From contig JAGYPA010000018.1 in NCBI GenBank assembly GCA_018399255.1, positions 1 through 64,000 of the forward strand: 64,000 nucleotides of DNA. The letters run 5' to 3'. Within the stretch, counting starts at the first letter, position 1. Each line of letters begins with the position of its first letter. Under the pieces are notes generated by a model, which searched no databases, was not told the origin of the DNA, and saw only the letters and a list, made by a program, of their open reading frames with translations. Position numbers and translations under genes: made by a program. Positions 26,768 to 34,727 of the stretch are shown piece by piece. The stretch comes from Spirochaetales bacterium (GTDB taxonomy: Bacteria; Spirochaetota; Spirochaetia; JABMQR01).

Positions 26768-27727
26768 CTAATTTTCAAAATAGACATTTTCGAGGACAGT
26801 TGCCGGATCGGGATCCGGGCTGCTCAGAGCAAACTCGGCGGCAGCATCGATCTGGCTGGATGCATCGCTGTGCATCTTTTCCATCTCCTTCTCTGTAAGT
26901 ATTTTGTGCTCACGGAGATACTCTTCAAGCCGCTTGATGGGGCATTTCTGCTTCCAGATTTCCACATCTTCCTTGCTCCGGTAGACCTGCGGATCTCCCG
27001 TCCAATGGCCGTACCAGCGATACGTCTTGCACTCGATCAGCGATGGGCCTTTACCCGCTTTTGCCCGGGCCACGGCCTTCTTTACGGCCTTATCGATATC
27101 AAATACATCATTCCCGTCGACAACTTCGCCAGGTATATCGTAGGCCTTTGCCCGTACCGCAATATCTTTTACCGAGGTGCTTACATCCACATGAGTCGAT
27201 ATGCCGAACTGGTTGTTTTCGCAGACAAAGATTATCGGCAGCTTCCAGACGGCAGCCAGATTGAGAGCCTCATGAAAGGCTCCCTCGTTGGCGGCGCCGT
27301 CACCGAAAAAGGCCACGGCGATCTGGTCGGTTCCCCGGAGCTTTGCGCTGAGCGCCGCTCCGGACGCTATCGGCAGACCGGCAGCCACGATAGCATTCGC
27401 GCCAAGGTTGCCTTTCGTAACATCGGCAATATGCATTGACCCGCCGCGGCCCAGACAGTAACCGGTAGACTTGCCCATCAGCTCAGCCATGGCCAAGTCT
27501 GGTTCAGCTCCTTTAGCTATGCAGTGTCCATGTCCGCGGTGAGTACTGGTTATATAGTCCTCATCCCGCAAATGGGAGCAGACTGTCGCCGCCACCGCCT
27601 CCTGTCCGGTACACAGATGCACCGATCCGCGCAGCTGATTGGACTCGAAGAGGCTCAGCGCCTTATCCTCAAAATTCCTTATTGTCAGCATTGTTTTGTA
27701 GATCCATTCCAAACGCTTGTTATCCAT
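26768..27727 (-). CDS. 2-Oxoacid dehydrogenase E1 alpha subunit (AcoA/PdhA type)
   Basis: A 319-residue E1 alpha. The thiamine diphosphate motif begins FFGDGAANEGAFHEALNLAA and ends ENNQFGIST; LGRGGSMHIADVTKGNLGAN is the conserved substrate-side loop. Length is normal for the AcoA/PdhA group. It starts a tight block E1a-E1b-E2-E3 (gaps of 12, 8 and 19 bases). Operon B already contains a CoA-acylating aldehyde dehydrogenase, so E1-E3 offers a second way to make an acyl-CoA, from a 2-oxoacid. Confidence 0.92.
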   Translation of the reverse strand: MDNKRLEWIYKTMLTIRNFEDKALSLFESNQLRGSVHLCTGQEAVAATVCSHLRDEDYITSTHRGHGHCIAKGAEPDLAMAELMGKSTGYCLGRGGSMHIADVTKGNLGANAIVAAGLPIASGAALSAKLRGTDQIAVAFFGDGAANEGAFHEALNLAAVWKLPIIFVCENNQFGISTHVDVSTSVKDIAVRAKAYDIPGEVVDGNDVFDIDKAVKKAVARAKAGKGPSLIECKTYRWYGHWTGDPQVYRSKEDVEIWKQKCPIKRLEEYLREHKILTEKEMEKMHSDASSQIDAAAEFALSSPDPDPATVLENVYFEN

Positions 27728-27774
27728 GGCTTTTTCCTTTTAAGTATCCTTTTACGTAACCTTATCTATCCTTT

Positions 27775-28653
27775 TTATTTTCCCTTGATAAGTTGTTCCA
27801 CTATTTCCACAAGATGCTCAGTTCCTTCGGCAATATGAACTCCCGCGGCCCGCAGAACTGCTTCCTTGTTTTCGGCAGATCCTTCTCCATCAGGTGACAC
27901 TATTGCTCCGGCATGCCCCATGCTGGTATCCTTCGGGGCATTTTTCCCGGCTATGAGAGCGACAACGGGTTTCGTGACATGCTCGCTTATATAGGCAGCC
28001 GCCAGCTCCTCTTCGCCTCCGCCGATTTCCCCGATCATGACAATAATTTCCGTCTGTTCATCCGCCTCAAAAAGCGGCAGCATATCCACAAAAGGGGACC
28101 CGGGAATCATGTCGCCGCCGACCCCGATACAGGTAGACTGGCCGATGCCTTTCTGCTGCATCAGAAACACCGTTTCATAGGCGTTGGTCGCACTGCGGGA
28201 CATCAGTCCGACAGAACCTTCGCTGAATATCCGATGGGCCATAAATCCCGCCTTCGCTTTACCCGGCGATATGATCCCGAAGGAGTTCGGCCCTATCAGC
28301 CGGCATCCTTTCTCTCTGGCCAGATGATGGAGCCTGAGCATGTCATGAACCGGAACACCTTCCGCAATGGTGATAACCAGAGGAATACCGGAAATGATGG
28401 CTTCATACGCCGCTCCGTACATGAATTTCGGGGGAACAAACAGCACCGCCGCGTTTGCCCCATGCTTCACCTTCGCCTCCATGACGGTATTATATACCGG
28501 AACGCCGTGAACTTCCGCGCCCCCTTTTCCGGGAGTTACCCCGGCAACTACCTGCGTACCGTATATCAGCATCTGCTCGGTATGGAAGGCGCCTTCGCGA
28601 CCGGTTATTCCCTGCACTATCAGCCTTGTCTCGTTATCGATCAAAAAACTCAT
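27775..28653 (-). CDS. ADP-forming acyl-CoA synthetase, alpha subunit (SucD-like)
   Basis: A 292-residue succinyl-CoA synthetase alpha homologue. QGITGREGAFHTEQML and GVTPGKGG form the CoA-binding Rossmann start, and the phospho-histidine is in MGHAGAIVS (about His 245). Succinate is the classical substrate, but here it sits next to a CoA-acylating aldehyde dehydrogenase and a 2-oxoacid dehydrogenase. A different acyl-CoA, with ATP formed from ADP and phosphate, is therefore likely. It starts 3 bases after the beta subunit stop. Confidence 0.85.
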   Translation of the reverse strand: MSFLIDNETRLIVQGITGREGAFHTEQMLIYGTQVVAGVTPGKGGAEVHGVPVYNTVMEAKVKHGANAAVLFVPPKFMYGAAYEAIISGIPLVITIAEGVPVHDMLRLHHLAREKGCRLIGPNSFGIISPGKAKAGFMAHRIFSEGSVGLMSRSATNAYETVFLMQQKGIGQSTCIGVGGDMIPGSPFVDMLPLFEADEQTEIIVMIGEIGGGEEELAAAYISEHVTKPVVALIAGKNAPKDTSMGHAGAIVSPDGEGSAENKEAVLRAAGVHIAEGTEHLVEIVEQLIKGK

Positions 28654-28656
28654 ACG

Positions 28657-29799
28657 CTATGCTCCTAACCTGTTTTCCAATATTGACACACCGTCCTTAA
28701 GCCCGGCTGCCAGCGTTACCCGATCGCTGGCGGATTCCAGTATCGCCAGCCCTTTTTCCTTATTGGTTCCCTCAAGCCGGACTACCAGCCAGATACTCTG
28801 CAGATGGCTGAGACTGCCCATAATACCATTGGCAATTTCATCGCACCGGGTGATTCCACCGAAGATATTGAGAAAGATGGTCTCGACTTTCGGGTTCTCG
28901 GCTACAATTCTGAGAGCTTCCTTAATTCGGTCGGATGTCGCCCCGCCGCCAAGGTCCAGGGCGCAGGTTACGGCCATTCCCTGTTTTGAGATCAGGTCGA
29001 TGGAGGACATGATCATTCCGGATCCATTGCTGATTACCGCTATACTGCCCTTCTCCTGTATCGGGATATAGAGGAAATCGAAACTGCGCGCCTCGAGCAC
29101 CAGGGGATTGCCGGTAATCTCGTCCCGGAAGAGTCTCACATCCTCATGCTTGAAGAGGGCGTTGTCGTCGATATCTATCTTCCCGTCAAGGGCAAGCAGT
29201 CTGCCGGCATCGGTTACCACCAGCGGGTTGATCTCGGCCAGAAGGCAGTTGTATTCGGTGAATATCCGGTACAGCTTTCCGGCTATATCCTTGAAGTCCG
29301 CCCGGTACTTCTCGTCAAGCCCGCTGGCATCCATAACATACTGCAGGGTGAAATCCTGGAGGGGTTCGTTGGGCGGCAGGTATACGGTAACCAGCTTGTC
29401 GGGATTCTCTTCGGCTATCTGATTAATATCCACGCCCCCTTCCGGGCTGAAAATCATAACGGCCTGCTTCACCTTTCGGTCCAGCGTAATACTGAGATAC
29501 ATCTCCCGGGTCAGCTCAACCTTATGAGCGGCAAATACCTTTTCCACGGGAAGGTCCTTGATCTTCAGGTTGAAGAGAAAATCAGCTTTTTCTTCAAGTT
29601 CCTTCCGGTTTTCGGCAAACTGAATACCTCCCGCCTTGCCTCGTCCGCCGGTCTGCACCTGTGATTTGAGCACCATGGGATAAGGAATTCTGCCGTCCAT
29701 CGCTTTCAGCTCTTCCGCACTGGATGCCACCATGCCGTTCATGCAGGGCAGATCGTATCTGCGGTAGATCTCATGAGCCTTGTATTCCAATAATTTCAT
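28657..29799 (-). CDS. ADP-forming acyl-CoA synthetase, beta subunit (SucC-like)
   Basis: A 380-residue ATP-grasp subunit. The N-terminal EYKAHEIYRRYDLPCMNGMV, YPMVLKSQVQTGGRGKAGGI (nucleotide-binding Lys), AEINPLVV (metal-binding Glu/Asn) and the ligase domain LNIFGGITRCDEIANGI follow SucC order. With the alpha subunit it interconverts acyl-CoA + ADP + Pi and acid + CoA + ATP. It starts 21 bases after the aldehyde dehydrogenase stop. The succinate-binding residues have not been compared, so specificity is open. Confidence 0.85.
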   Translation of the reverse strand: MKLLEYKAHEIYRRYDLPCMNGMVASSAEELKAMDGRIPYPMVLKSQVQTGGRGKAGGIQFAENRKELEEKADFLFNLKIKDLPVEKVFAAHKVELTREMYLSITLDRKVKQAVMIFSPEGGVDINQIAEENPDKLVTVYLPPNEPLQDFTLQYVMDASGLDEKYRADFKDIAGKLYRIFTEYNCLLAEINPLVVTDAGRLLALDGKIDIDDNALFKHEDVRLFRDEITGNPLVLEARSFDFLYIPIQEKGSIAVISNGSGMIMSSIDLISKQGMAVTCALDLGGGATSDRIKEALRIVAENPKVETIFLNIFGGITRCDEIANGIMGSLSHLQSIWLVVRLEGTNKEKGLAILESASDRVTLAAGLKDGVSILENRLGA

Positions 29800-29820
29800 C
29801 TGGTATATCCTCCCCTGTCC

Positions 29821-31194
29821 TTAGATCGTGCCGTTCCACAAATCGTCATCATCCGGCACGGTCTGGTCTTTCTTCGGCCGGGCAATGCGGGTTATGTTGA
29901 GCAGGTGTTTGTAGTAGAAGTTTTCCGAGATGCTGTTGTTGCCCCAGGATCCGCAGCCGAGGGTGCTGGTAGGGTTGAGCCCGTTGGTGAAGCTGCCGCC
30001 GGCACTGGTAGAGCTTACCTGATTGACCACTACCCGGCTTACCGGGGCCCGCAGCCCTACTTCCCTGATATGTTCGGGATTGTTTGAGTGCAGGGAGACG
30101 GTATGGCCCTTCCCCTCAATGTTAAGATTCTCGATTGCCGTATCGATTGCCTCCGAAAAATCTCTGTAGGAAAACGGCGTGATAACGGGAAACATCTTCT
30201 CTTTGCGCAGCGGGCTGGTCTTGTTGGCAGAATCCTCCGGAATCACGATAACTTTTGTATCAGCAGGCATGGGGATGCCGGATGCATCGGCTATATCCTG
30301 TACAGTCTGCCCTACCATATCCCGATTGAGCTTTCCTCCGGGAAAGAGCAGGCTGATGAGGGTCTCCCGCTCCTGCGGGTCTGATACCAGATAGCCGCCG
30401 TATGCCTGAACTTCTGCCATGGCCTCATCGTACTTATCGTCCGGAAGAATCATGGTCTGCTCACCGGCACAAATGATACCATTGTCAAATATTCTGCCGT
30501 CGATAATTTTCTGTACGGCCTCACGGATATCGACATCCCGATCGATGATTACCTGCACATTTCCGGGACCTACCCCGAAGGAGGGCTTCCCTCCTGAATA
30601 AGCGGCTTTGACCATGCCGGGTCCTCCGGTAGCTACTACCACATCAGCTTCCTGCATCAGGGCCGTGGTCCGTTCGAGACTGCCGTCTTCGACAAACTGA
30701 ACCAGATGTTCCGGTGCCCCATGGGTTTTAAGCAGCTTGTTCCACTCCTCGACCAGATACTGCGTGCAGCCGGTTGTCCGCGGATGGGCAGCAAGGATTA
30801 TCGCGTTTTTCCCCTTTATTGCGTTCATCACGTTAGCCATGGGGGTTACTATGGGATTTGTGCACGGCTGGACAGCTCCCACCACCCCCACCGGCTTCGC
30901 TATTTCGATAATTCCCGTCTCTTCATCATCAGAAATAATTCCCATCGATTTTTTACCGCGCAGGCTGGCCCACATTATTCTGGCTTTACCCTTGTTCTTG
31001 AGGGTTTTATACTCTTTTGATCCCATTCGTGATTCCCGATGGGCTCTTTCTGCCAGCATTTCGGCATTATCGAAGACAAATCTGGCCACATCCCGCACCA
31101 TAGCGTCCACGCTTTTCTGGTCGAACGGCTCAAAGAGCTCCATGGCACGCCGACCTTTTTCCACTAATGACTGTATATATGCTTTATCATCCAT
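29821..31194 (-). CDS. CoA-acylating aldehyde dehydrogenase (EutE/SauS/SucD-ALDH type)
   Basis: A 457-residue aldehyde dehydrogenase of the CoA-acylating branch. The catalytic Cys is near residue 242 in NGIICAGEQTMIL. The NAD-side motif is PVGVVGAVQPCTNPIVTPMA, and GVGPGNVQVIID is typical of EutE, AdhE and sulfoacetaldehyde dehydrogenase (SauS) relatives. It oxidises an aldehyde to acyl-CoA with NAD+. It is not the classic non-acylating type, which has a Glu general base. It is the first gene of operon B and lies beside the ADP-forming synthetase, so the pair would yield acid and ATP. The start follows AAGGGG; the promoter is described at 31234. Confidence 0.87.
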   Translation of the reverse strand: MDDKAYIQSLVEKGRRAMELFEPFDQKSVDAMVRDVARFVFDNAEMLAERAHRESRMGSKEYKTLKNKGKARIMWASLRGKKSMGIISDDEETGIIEIAKPVGVVGAVQPCTNPIVTPMANVMNAIKGKNAIILAAHPRTTGCTQYLVEEWNKLLKTHGAPEHLVQFVEDGSLERTTALMQEADVVVATGGPGMVKAAYSGGKPSFGVGPGNVQVIIDRDVDIREAVQKIIDGRIFDNGIICAGEQTMILPDDKYDEAMAEVQAYGGYLVSDPQERETLISLLFPGGKLNRDMVGQTVQDIADASGIPMPADTKVIVIPEDSANKTSPLRKEKMFPVITPFSYRDFSEAIDTAIENLNIEGKGHTVSLHSNNPEHIREVGLRAPVSRVVVNQVSSTSAGGSFTNGLNPTSTLGCGSWGNNSISENFYYKHLLNITRIARPKKDQTVPDDDDLWNGTI

Positions 31195-31233
31195 ACCCCG
31201 TTCACCCCTTCATTTTCTTTGGTTTGTACTTTC

Positions 31234-31281
31234 AAAGGTTCTACCTTTTAAAGGTATACCATCGTTTGCAGGTTTTGTAAA
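31234..31281 (-). promoter_or_regulatory. Operon B promoter with two FadR-type dyads
   Basis: The minus strand has TTTACA (31281-31276), 17 bases and TATACC (31258-31253). GGTATACC (31253-31260) covers the -10 box. AAAGGT-TCT-ACCTTT (31234-31248), a perfect dyad, covers the start region. Both resemble sites at 40247 and 42820, so FadR1 and/or FadR2 should repress here. Confidence 0.7.
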
Positions 31282-31296
31282 TAGCGCCGCAGCGAA

Positions 31297-31372
31297 GAAA
31301 TTCCAAAATGCAAACTTCTAACCAAAACGTCGTTCTTGCTTTTTGCTAGAGCCACAATTGGAATTTCCTCTG
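31297..31372. repeat. Diverged copy of the intergenic inverted-repeat element
   Basis: ACGTCGTTCTTGCTTTTTGC and the following TAGAGCC (31327-31353) match the reverse complement of 13878-13904 at 24 of 27 bases. GAAATTCCAAAATGC (31297-31311) and CAATTGGAATTTCC (31355-31368) form the outer arms. The element lies between operon A's terminator and operon B's promoter. Together with the features on either side it accounts for the ~300-base gap 31195-31500. Confidence 0.6.
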
Positions 31373-31378
31373 CCAATA

Positions 31379-31446
31379 AAAAAAGTCCGGAACCGTTAAC
31401 TGAGTTTTTTCGCAACGGCAAAAATATCAGGAGGAAAACGGTTCCG
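31379..31446 (-). terminator. Candidate intrinsic terminator of operon A
   Basis: On the minus strand CGGAACCGTT (31446-31437) pairs perfectly with AACGGTTCCG (31397-31388), and GAC plus a run of seven T follows. The 39-base loop is long. An inner CCGTT/AACGG pairing offers a competing shorter hairpin. It lies 54 bases after the M24 gene stop, so it most likely ends operon A. Confidence 0.55.
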
Positions 31447-31500
31447 AACCACACAATTCTATTAAGTTGAAGATATTGAAAACAGTTAACCAACTCCTCC

Positions 31501-32742
31501 CTACGGCAGAACACTCCCGACATTCGGACAGGAAATCAGTCTCTCGGAAGGAAATTTGCTCAGCTGCCGGTATCCATCTTTTTCCACTACAAACATCTCT
31601 TCAATTCTGGCTGCGTCATTGCCCTCGCCGTTATATGTTTCCAGGGCAAATACCATACCCTCTTCCAGAATTTCCGGGTGCTCCAGCGAGAACCATCGGC
31701 TGATAACCGGCTTTGCCCAATGGGTTATGCCGATACCGTGACCAAGCTCCAGGGCAAATGCCTCAGCTTCGGACTTGAGCCCCAGTGAATGGGCTTCAGG
31801 CCACTTGCGGGCTATGTCGGCAGTGCTCACCCCTGGCTTAAGCATTTCGGCGGCTGAGAAGAGCCAGTCATACGCCTGCTTGTAAATATCAAGCTGCTTC
31901 TGTGAAGGCTTTCCCACGACAAAGGACTGGTAGTAGCAGGTATGATACCCGTTAAAAACGCTGACAATATCGATAAATATCATATCCCCCATTCTCAGCA
32001 TACGGTCGGAAGCATCATGGGGATGCGGGTAGGAACGGTTGCCGGTTATAACATTGATATTCTGGATCTCTTCTCCGCCAAGTTCATAAATGCGCTTACG
32101 CAGCAGCCCGTTAAGGTCATTCTCGCGAATCCCGGGCCGGGCTGTGGTAATTACATCCCAGAAGGCAGCTTCATCGATGGCTATTGACATCTCTATCAGG
32201 TCGATCTCTTCCTTGGTCTTGATCTTCTGAGCTTCAAGAATTGTCTGCTGCCCGTCGACTACATTGAGGCCTTCCGCCTGCAGCGCAAGTATAAAAGGGA
32301 GTTCGGTAATATCCATACCCAGCGGTGCATCCGCCACTCCCCATTCGGTCAGGATGGACTTGATTTCTTTCGCAAAATTCCTTGCATGATCAAATACCAC
32401 CTGCTTGGGAAAGGAGCCCCGCATGGCGCCGCCGGTAAACGGAAATATCCTGTCAGCGATCCAGGGGCATAATGCTTTCTTGGCAGCAATCGCACTGCCG
32501 GCTTCATAAAGAATCGGCGGCTGATCGGCTGAAACCAGACAGGCTCGCGCCAGCTTGTTGTTCATCCAGTCATTCAGCTTGGTGCTTGTGATATAGCGTA
32601 TTGCGTCGTGATCAAATGCCAGAAGCGATCCCAGTCCATCCTTGCGGATCTGATTCTGCATTTTATGTAAACGATCTTTTCTTAATTTATCATAGTCAAT
32701 TCTGATTTCGCAATCAGTGGCCATGGTACCGAGTATTCCCAT
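31501..32742 (-). CDS. M24 'pita-bread' hydrolase with one metal ligand replaced
   Basis: A 413-residue creatinase/Xaa-Pro-dipeptidase fold protein: an N-terminal creatinase-like domain (1-170), then the M24 domain. Metal ligands at FIDI (Asp), GHGIG (His), FALETY (Glu) and RIEEM (Glu) are present. The second Asp, normally in GYcsD, reads GYHTC, a Cys. M24 proteins include peptidases but also creatinase, ectoine hydrolase and the DMSP lyase DddP. In a sugar-like catabolic operon a non-peptide C-N or C-S substrate is more likely than a peptide. AGGAGGAGATC precedes ATG 32742. It is the last gene of operon A. Confidence 0.75.
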   Translation of the reverse strand: MGILGTMATDCEIRIDYDKLRKDRLHKMQNQIRKDGLGSLLAFDHDAIRYITSTKLNDWMNNKLARACLVSADQPPILYEAGSAIAAKKALCPWIADRIFPFTGGAMRGSFPKQVVFDHARNFAKEIKSILTEWGVADAPLGMDITELPFILALQAEGLNVVDGQQTILEAQKIKTKEEIDLIEMSIAIDEAAFWDVITTARPGIRENDLNGLLRKRIYELGGEEIQNINVITGNRSYPHPHDASDRMLRMGDMIFIDIVSVFNGYHTCYYQSFVVGKPSQKQLDIYKQAYDWLFSAAEMLKPGVSTADIARKWPEAHSLGLKSEAEAFALELGHGIGITHWAKPVISRWFSLEHPEILEEGMVFALETYNGEGNDAARIEEMFVVEKDGYRQLSKFPSERLISCPNVGSVLP

Positions 32743-32834
32743 GATCTCCTCCTAGTTTCTTTGCAGATTTTCATATATTACAGCTATCGCTATCTCCAAT
32801 CCCTGAATGTCCGGATTCTATCAGGGAGGTATAA

Positions 32835-33650
32835 CTACGTTGAAAGTGCCGTACGCAATACAGCAATGTCCTTGCGCAGCAGTTCTATCGGATCGTCATG
32901 CACAGTGCACAACGGAGGCATATCATAATAGTTCTCGCTCACCAGCCATCCGTCATAGCCGCGCCGCTTGAGAACTTCCAGACTGGCGAAAAAATCTGCA
33001 TCCCCGGTTCCCAGCAGCGCCCCGCTGAGCTCCTTGTTCCTGCCGTCCTTGACGTGCACCTCGACGACATACGGGTACAGTTCCTCCAGAACACAGGGTG
33101 TGCAGTCGTCATTGGCCAGGTAGTAGTTCTGAAAATCAAAGTAGAGGGCAAAATTGACGGAATCAACCTCCTCCACCATGCGGAGAGTCTGTGCGACACT
33201 CAGGGTGTTTTCCGCGGCTATGGTTATTCCTGATCCCGCAGCTGCCTTGCAGGCTTCCCGAAGTACGTCAACCACAATTCTGAAGTGATGTTCCGTCTGT
33301 ATATAACTTTTCTCAAAAGTTGGAACCATAATCAGGGGAATGTCCATATACTCAGACGCTTCAACAGCCGCTAATATCCCTCTTCGAACAATTTCATGCT
33401 CAACGGAACCCGGCTCGTCTACAAGACTGTAGTAATCACCGGTTCGTACCGCCATTGAGGGAAACTCAATTCCATAGCGATGTGCAAATTCCAGATACAT
33501 ATCCCGGACATACTTCCGTGATTTGGTGAATCCCCGTTCCCAGGGGCCGATATCAAGCTGGATTCCATCCAGCCCCACATCTGCAGCCAATTTACAGGCT
33601 GCCGGTCCTTCGATCGGCAATGCCCATTCACATGCTCCAATCTTATTCAT
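32835..33650 (-). CDS. Sugar phosphate isomerase/epimerase-like TIM barrel (AP-endonuclease 2 family)
   Basis: A 271-residue xylose-isomerase-like TIM barrel of the IolE / hydroxypyruvate isomerase / tagatose epimerase group. Metal-site acidic residues are expected at AAENTLS (Glu, about residue 146), LYFDFQNY (Asp), EVHVKDG (His) and WLVSENYY (Glu near the C terminus), and all are visible. It probably isomerises or dehydrates a keto-sugar or keto-inositol. It follows the Gfo/Idh dehydrogenase by 14 bases, a pairing seen in inositol and rare-sugar pathways. Exact chemistry is unknown. Confidence 0.82.
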   Translation of the reverse strand: MNKIGACEWALPIEGPAACKLAADVGLDGIQLDIGPWERGFTKSRKYVRDMYLEFAHRYGIEFPSMAVRTGDYYSLVDEPGSVEHEIVRRGILAAVEASEYMDIPLIMVPTFEKSYIQTEHHFRIVVDVLREACKAAAGSGITIAAENTLSVAQTLRMVEEVDSVNFALYFDFQNYYLANDDCTPCVLEELYPYVVEVHVKDGRNKELSGALLGTGDADFFASLEVLKRRGYDGWLVSENYYDMPPLCTVHDDPIELLRKDIAVLRTALST

Positions 33651-33664
33651 AGCTGTCGCTCACC

Positions 33665-34678
33665 TTATACGGGACCGATTTCCGAAATACGAACCGGTCG
33701 ATTCTCCTGCCATGACTTTTTTGCCGCCATGGATAAAACAACCGCTTTCCGACCGTCCGAACCTGTTACGGGAGGCGGCGTATCGTGATAGAGACAATCT
33801 ACAAAAGCCTGTATCTCTCCATAGAATGCCTCAGGGTACCGTTCAATATTAAAATAGAGAGGAACATCACTATGGTGTCCCTGAGGATTGGTATATTCCA
33901 CCCTGGTCGGAGTCTCATTATTTCCGAAAGCACAGGACTGCGTTCCGAAGACCTCCACACGCTGATCGTAGCTGTAGCCAGTCCGTCGGGAATTGTTTAT
34001 GGATCCGACCGCCCCGCTCTCGAATTTCAAGGTGACCATCGTAGTATCGAGGTCTCCCAGTTCACCAATCCTTTCGTCAACCAGAACACTGCCCGCAGCG
34101 TACACTTCGTATATCTCTTCGCCGGAAAGAAAGCGGGCCATATCAAAATCGTGAACAGTAGTGTCAAAAAAGATCCCGCCGCAGACTTTCAGGTACTCCA
34201 GATGGGGAGGCTGCGGATCCCGGCTGGTAATATTGATAATCATGGGTTTTCCAACGATCCCGTCATCCACCAGTTTTTTCACTCCGCTGAAGGTAGGATC
34301 AAAGCGGCGGTTGAAACCCACCATAAACTTGACCCCCTTCTTTTCGGCATAAGCCAGCACCTCATCAATAGCCGCCAGAGTTGTGGCTATCGGCTTTTCA
34401 CAGAATATATGTACCCCGGCATCTGCAGCAGCCCGTATAACTTCTTCATGAGTATCGGTAGAGGTGGCTATGACCACACCATCAAGCTGCTGCTCCGAAA
34501 GCAGTTTCCGGTAGTCATCGTACCGGGCAACTCCATCGATGCCGACCAGTTCTGCCCGCTCCATGGTAATGTCGCTCACGCACACAAGCTCGGCTTCAGG
34601 AATCCGGTAAGCAATGTTTTTGGAATGAATCTGGCCTTGACGTCCCATACCCAGAACACCCAGTCGAACTCTCTTCAT
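33665..34678 (-). CDS. Gfo/Idh/MocA oxidoreductase (inositol 2-dehydrogenase-like)
   Basis: A 337-residue NAD(P) oxidoreductase. The Rossmann motif is GVLGMGRQGQIHSKNI, the catalytic Lys is in CEKPIATT, and FFDTTVHDFDMARFLSG holds the Asp and His of the active site found in IolG. It should oxidise a hydroxyl of a cyclitol or sugar to a ketone. ATG 34678 is chosen because GGAGAG lies upstream and residues before it are not conserved in type. It lies between the ABC ATPase (49-base gap) and the TIM barrel. IolG-like specificity is suggested only by motif and context. Confidence 0.85.
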   Translation of the reverse strand: MKRVRLGVLGMGRQGQIHSKNIAYRIPEAELVCVSDITMERAELVGIDGVARYDDYRKLLSEQQLDGVVIATSTDTHEEVIRAAADAGVHIFCEKPIATTLAAIDEVLAYAEKKGVKFMVGFNRRFDPTFSGVKKLVDDGIVGKPMIINITSRDPQPPHLEYLKVCGGIFFDTTVHDFDMARFLSGEEIYEVYAAGSVLVDERIGELGDLDTTMVTLKFESGAVGSINNSRRTGYSYDQRVEVFGTQSCAFGNNETPTRVEYTNPQGHHSDVPLYFNIERYPEAFYGEIQAFVDCLYHDTPPPVTGSDGRKAVVLSMAAKKSWQENRPVRISEIGPV

Positions 34679-34727
34679 AGCTTTTCTCTCTCCATTCTTC
34701 ATTAAGGTTGTTTTACCCGCAGCCCTG

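Noticed and set aside
25964..27439. 491-codon plus-strand frame opposite E1 genes
   Set aside because: It lies fully inside two clear E1 genes on the other strand; its composition is that of an antisense shadow.
31379..31500. Mobile element end in the operon A/B gap
   Set aside because: Inverted repeats are present but there is no transposase, and one pair with a T run is better read as a terminator.
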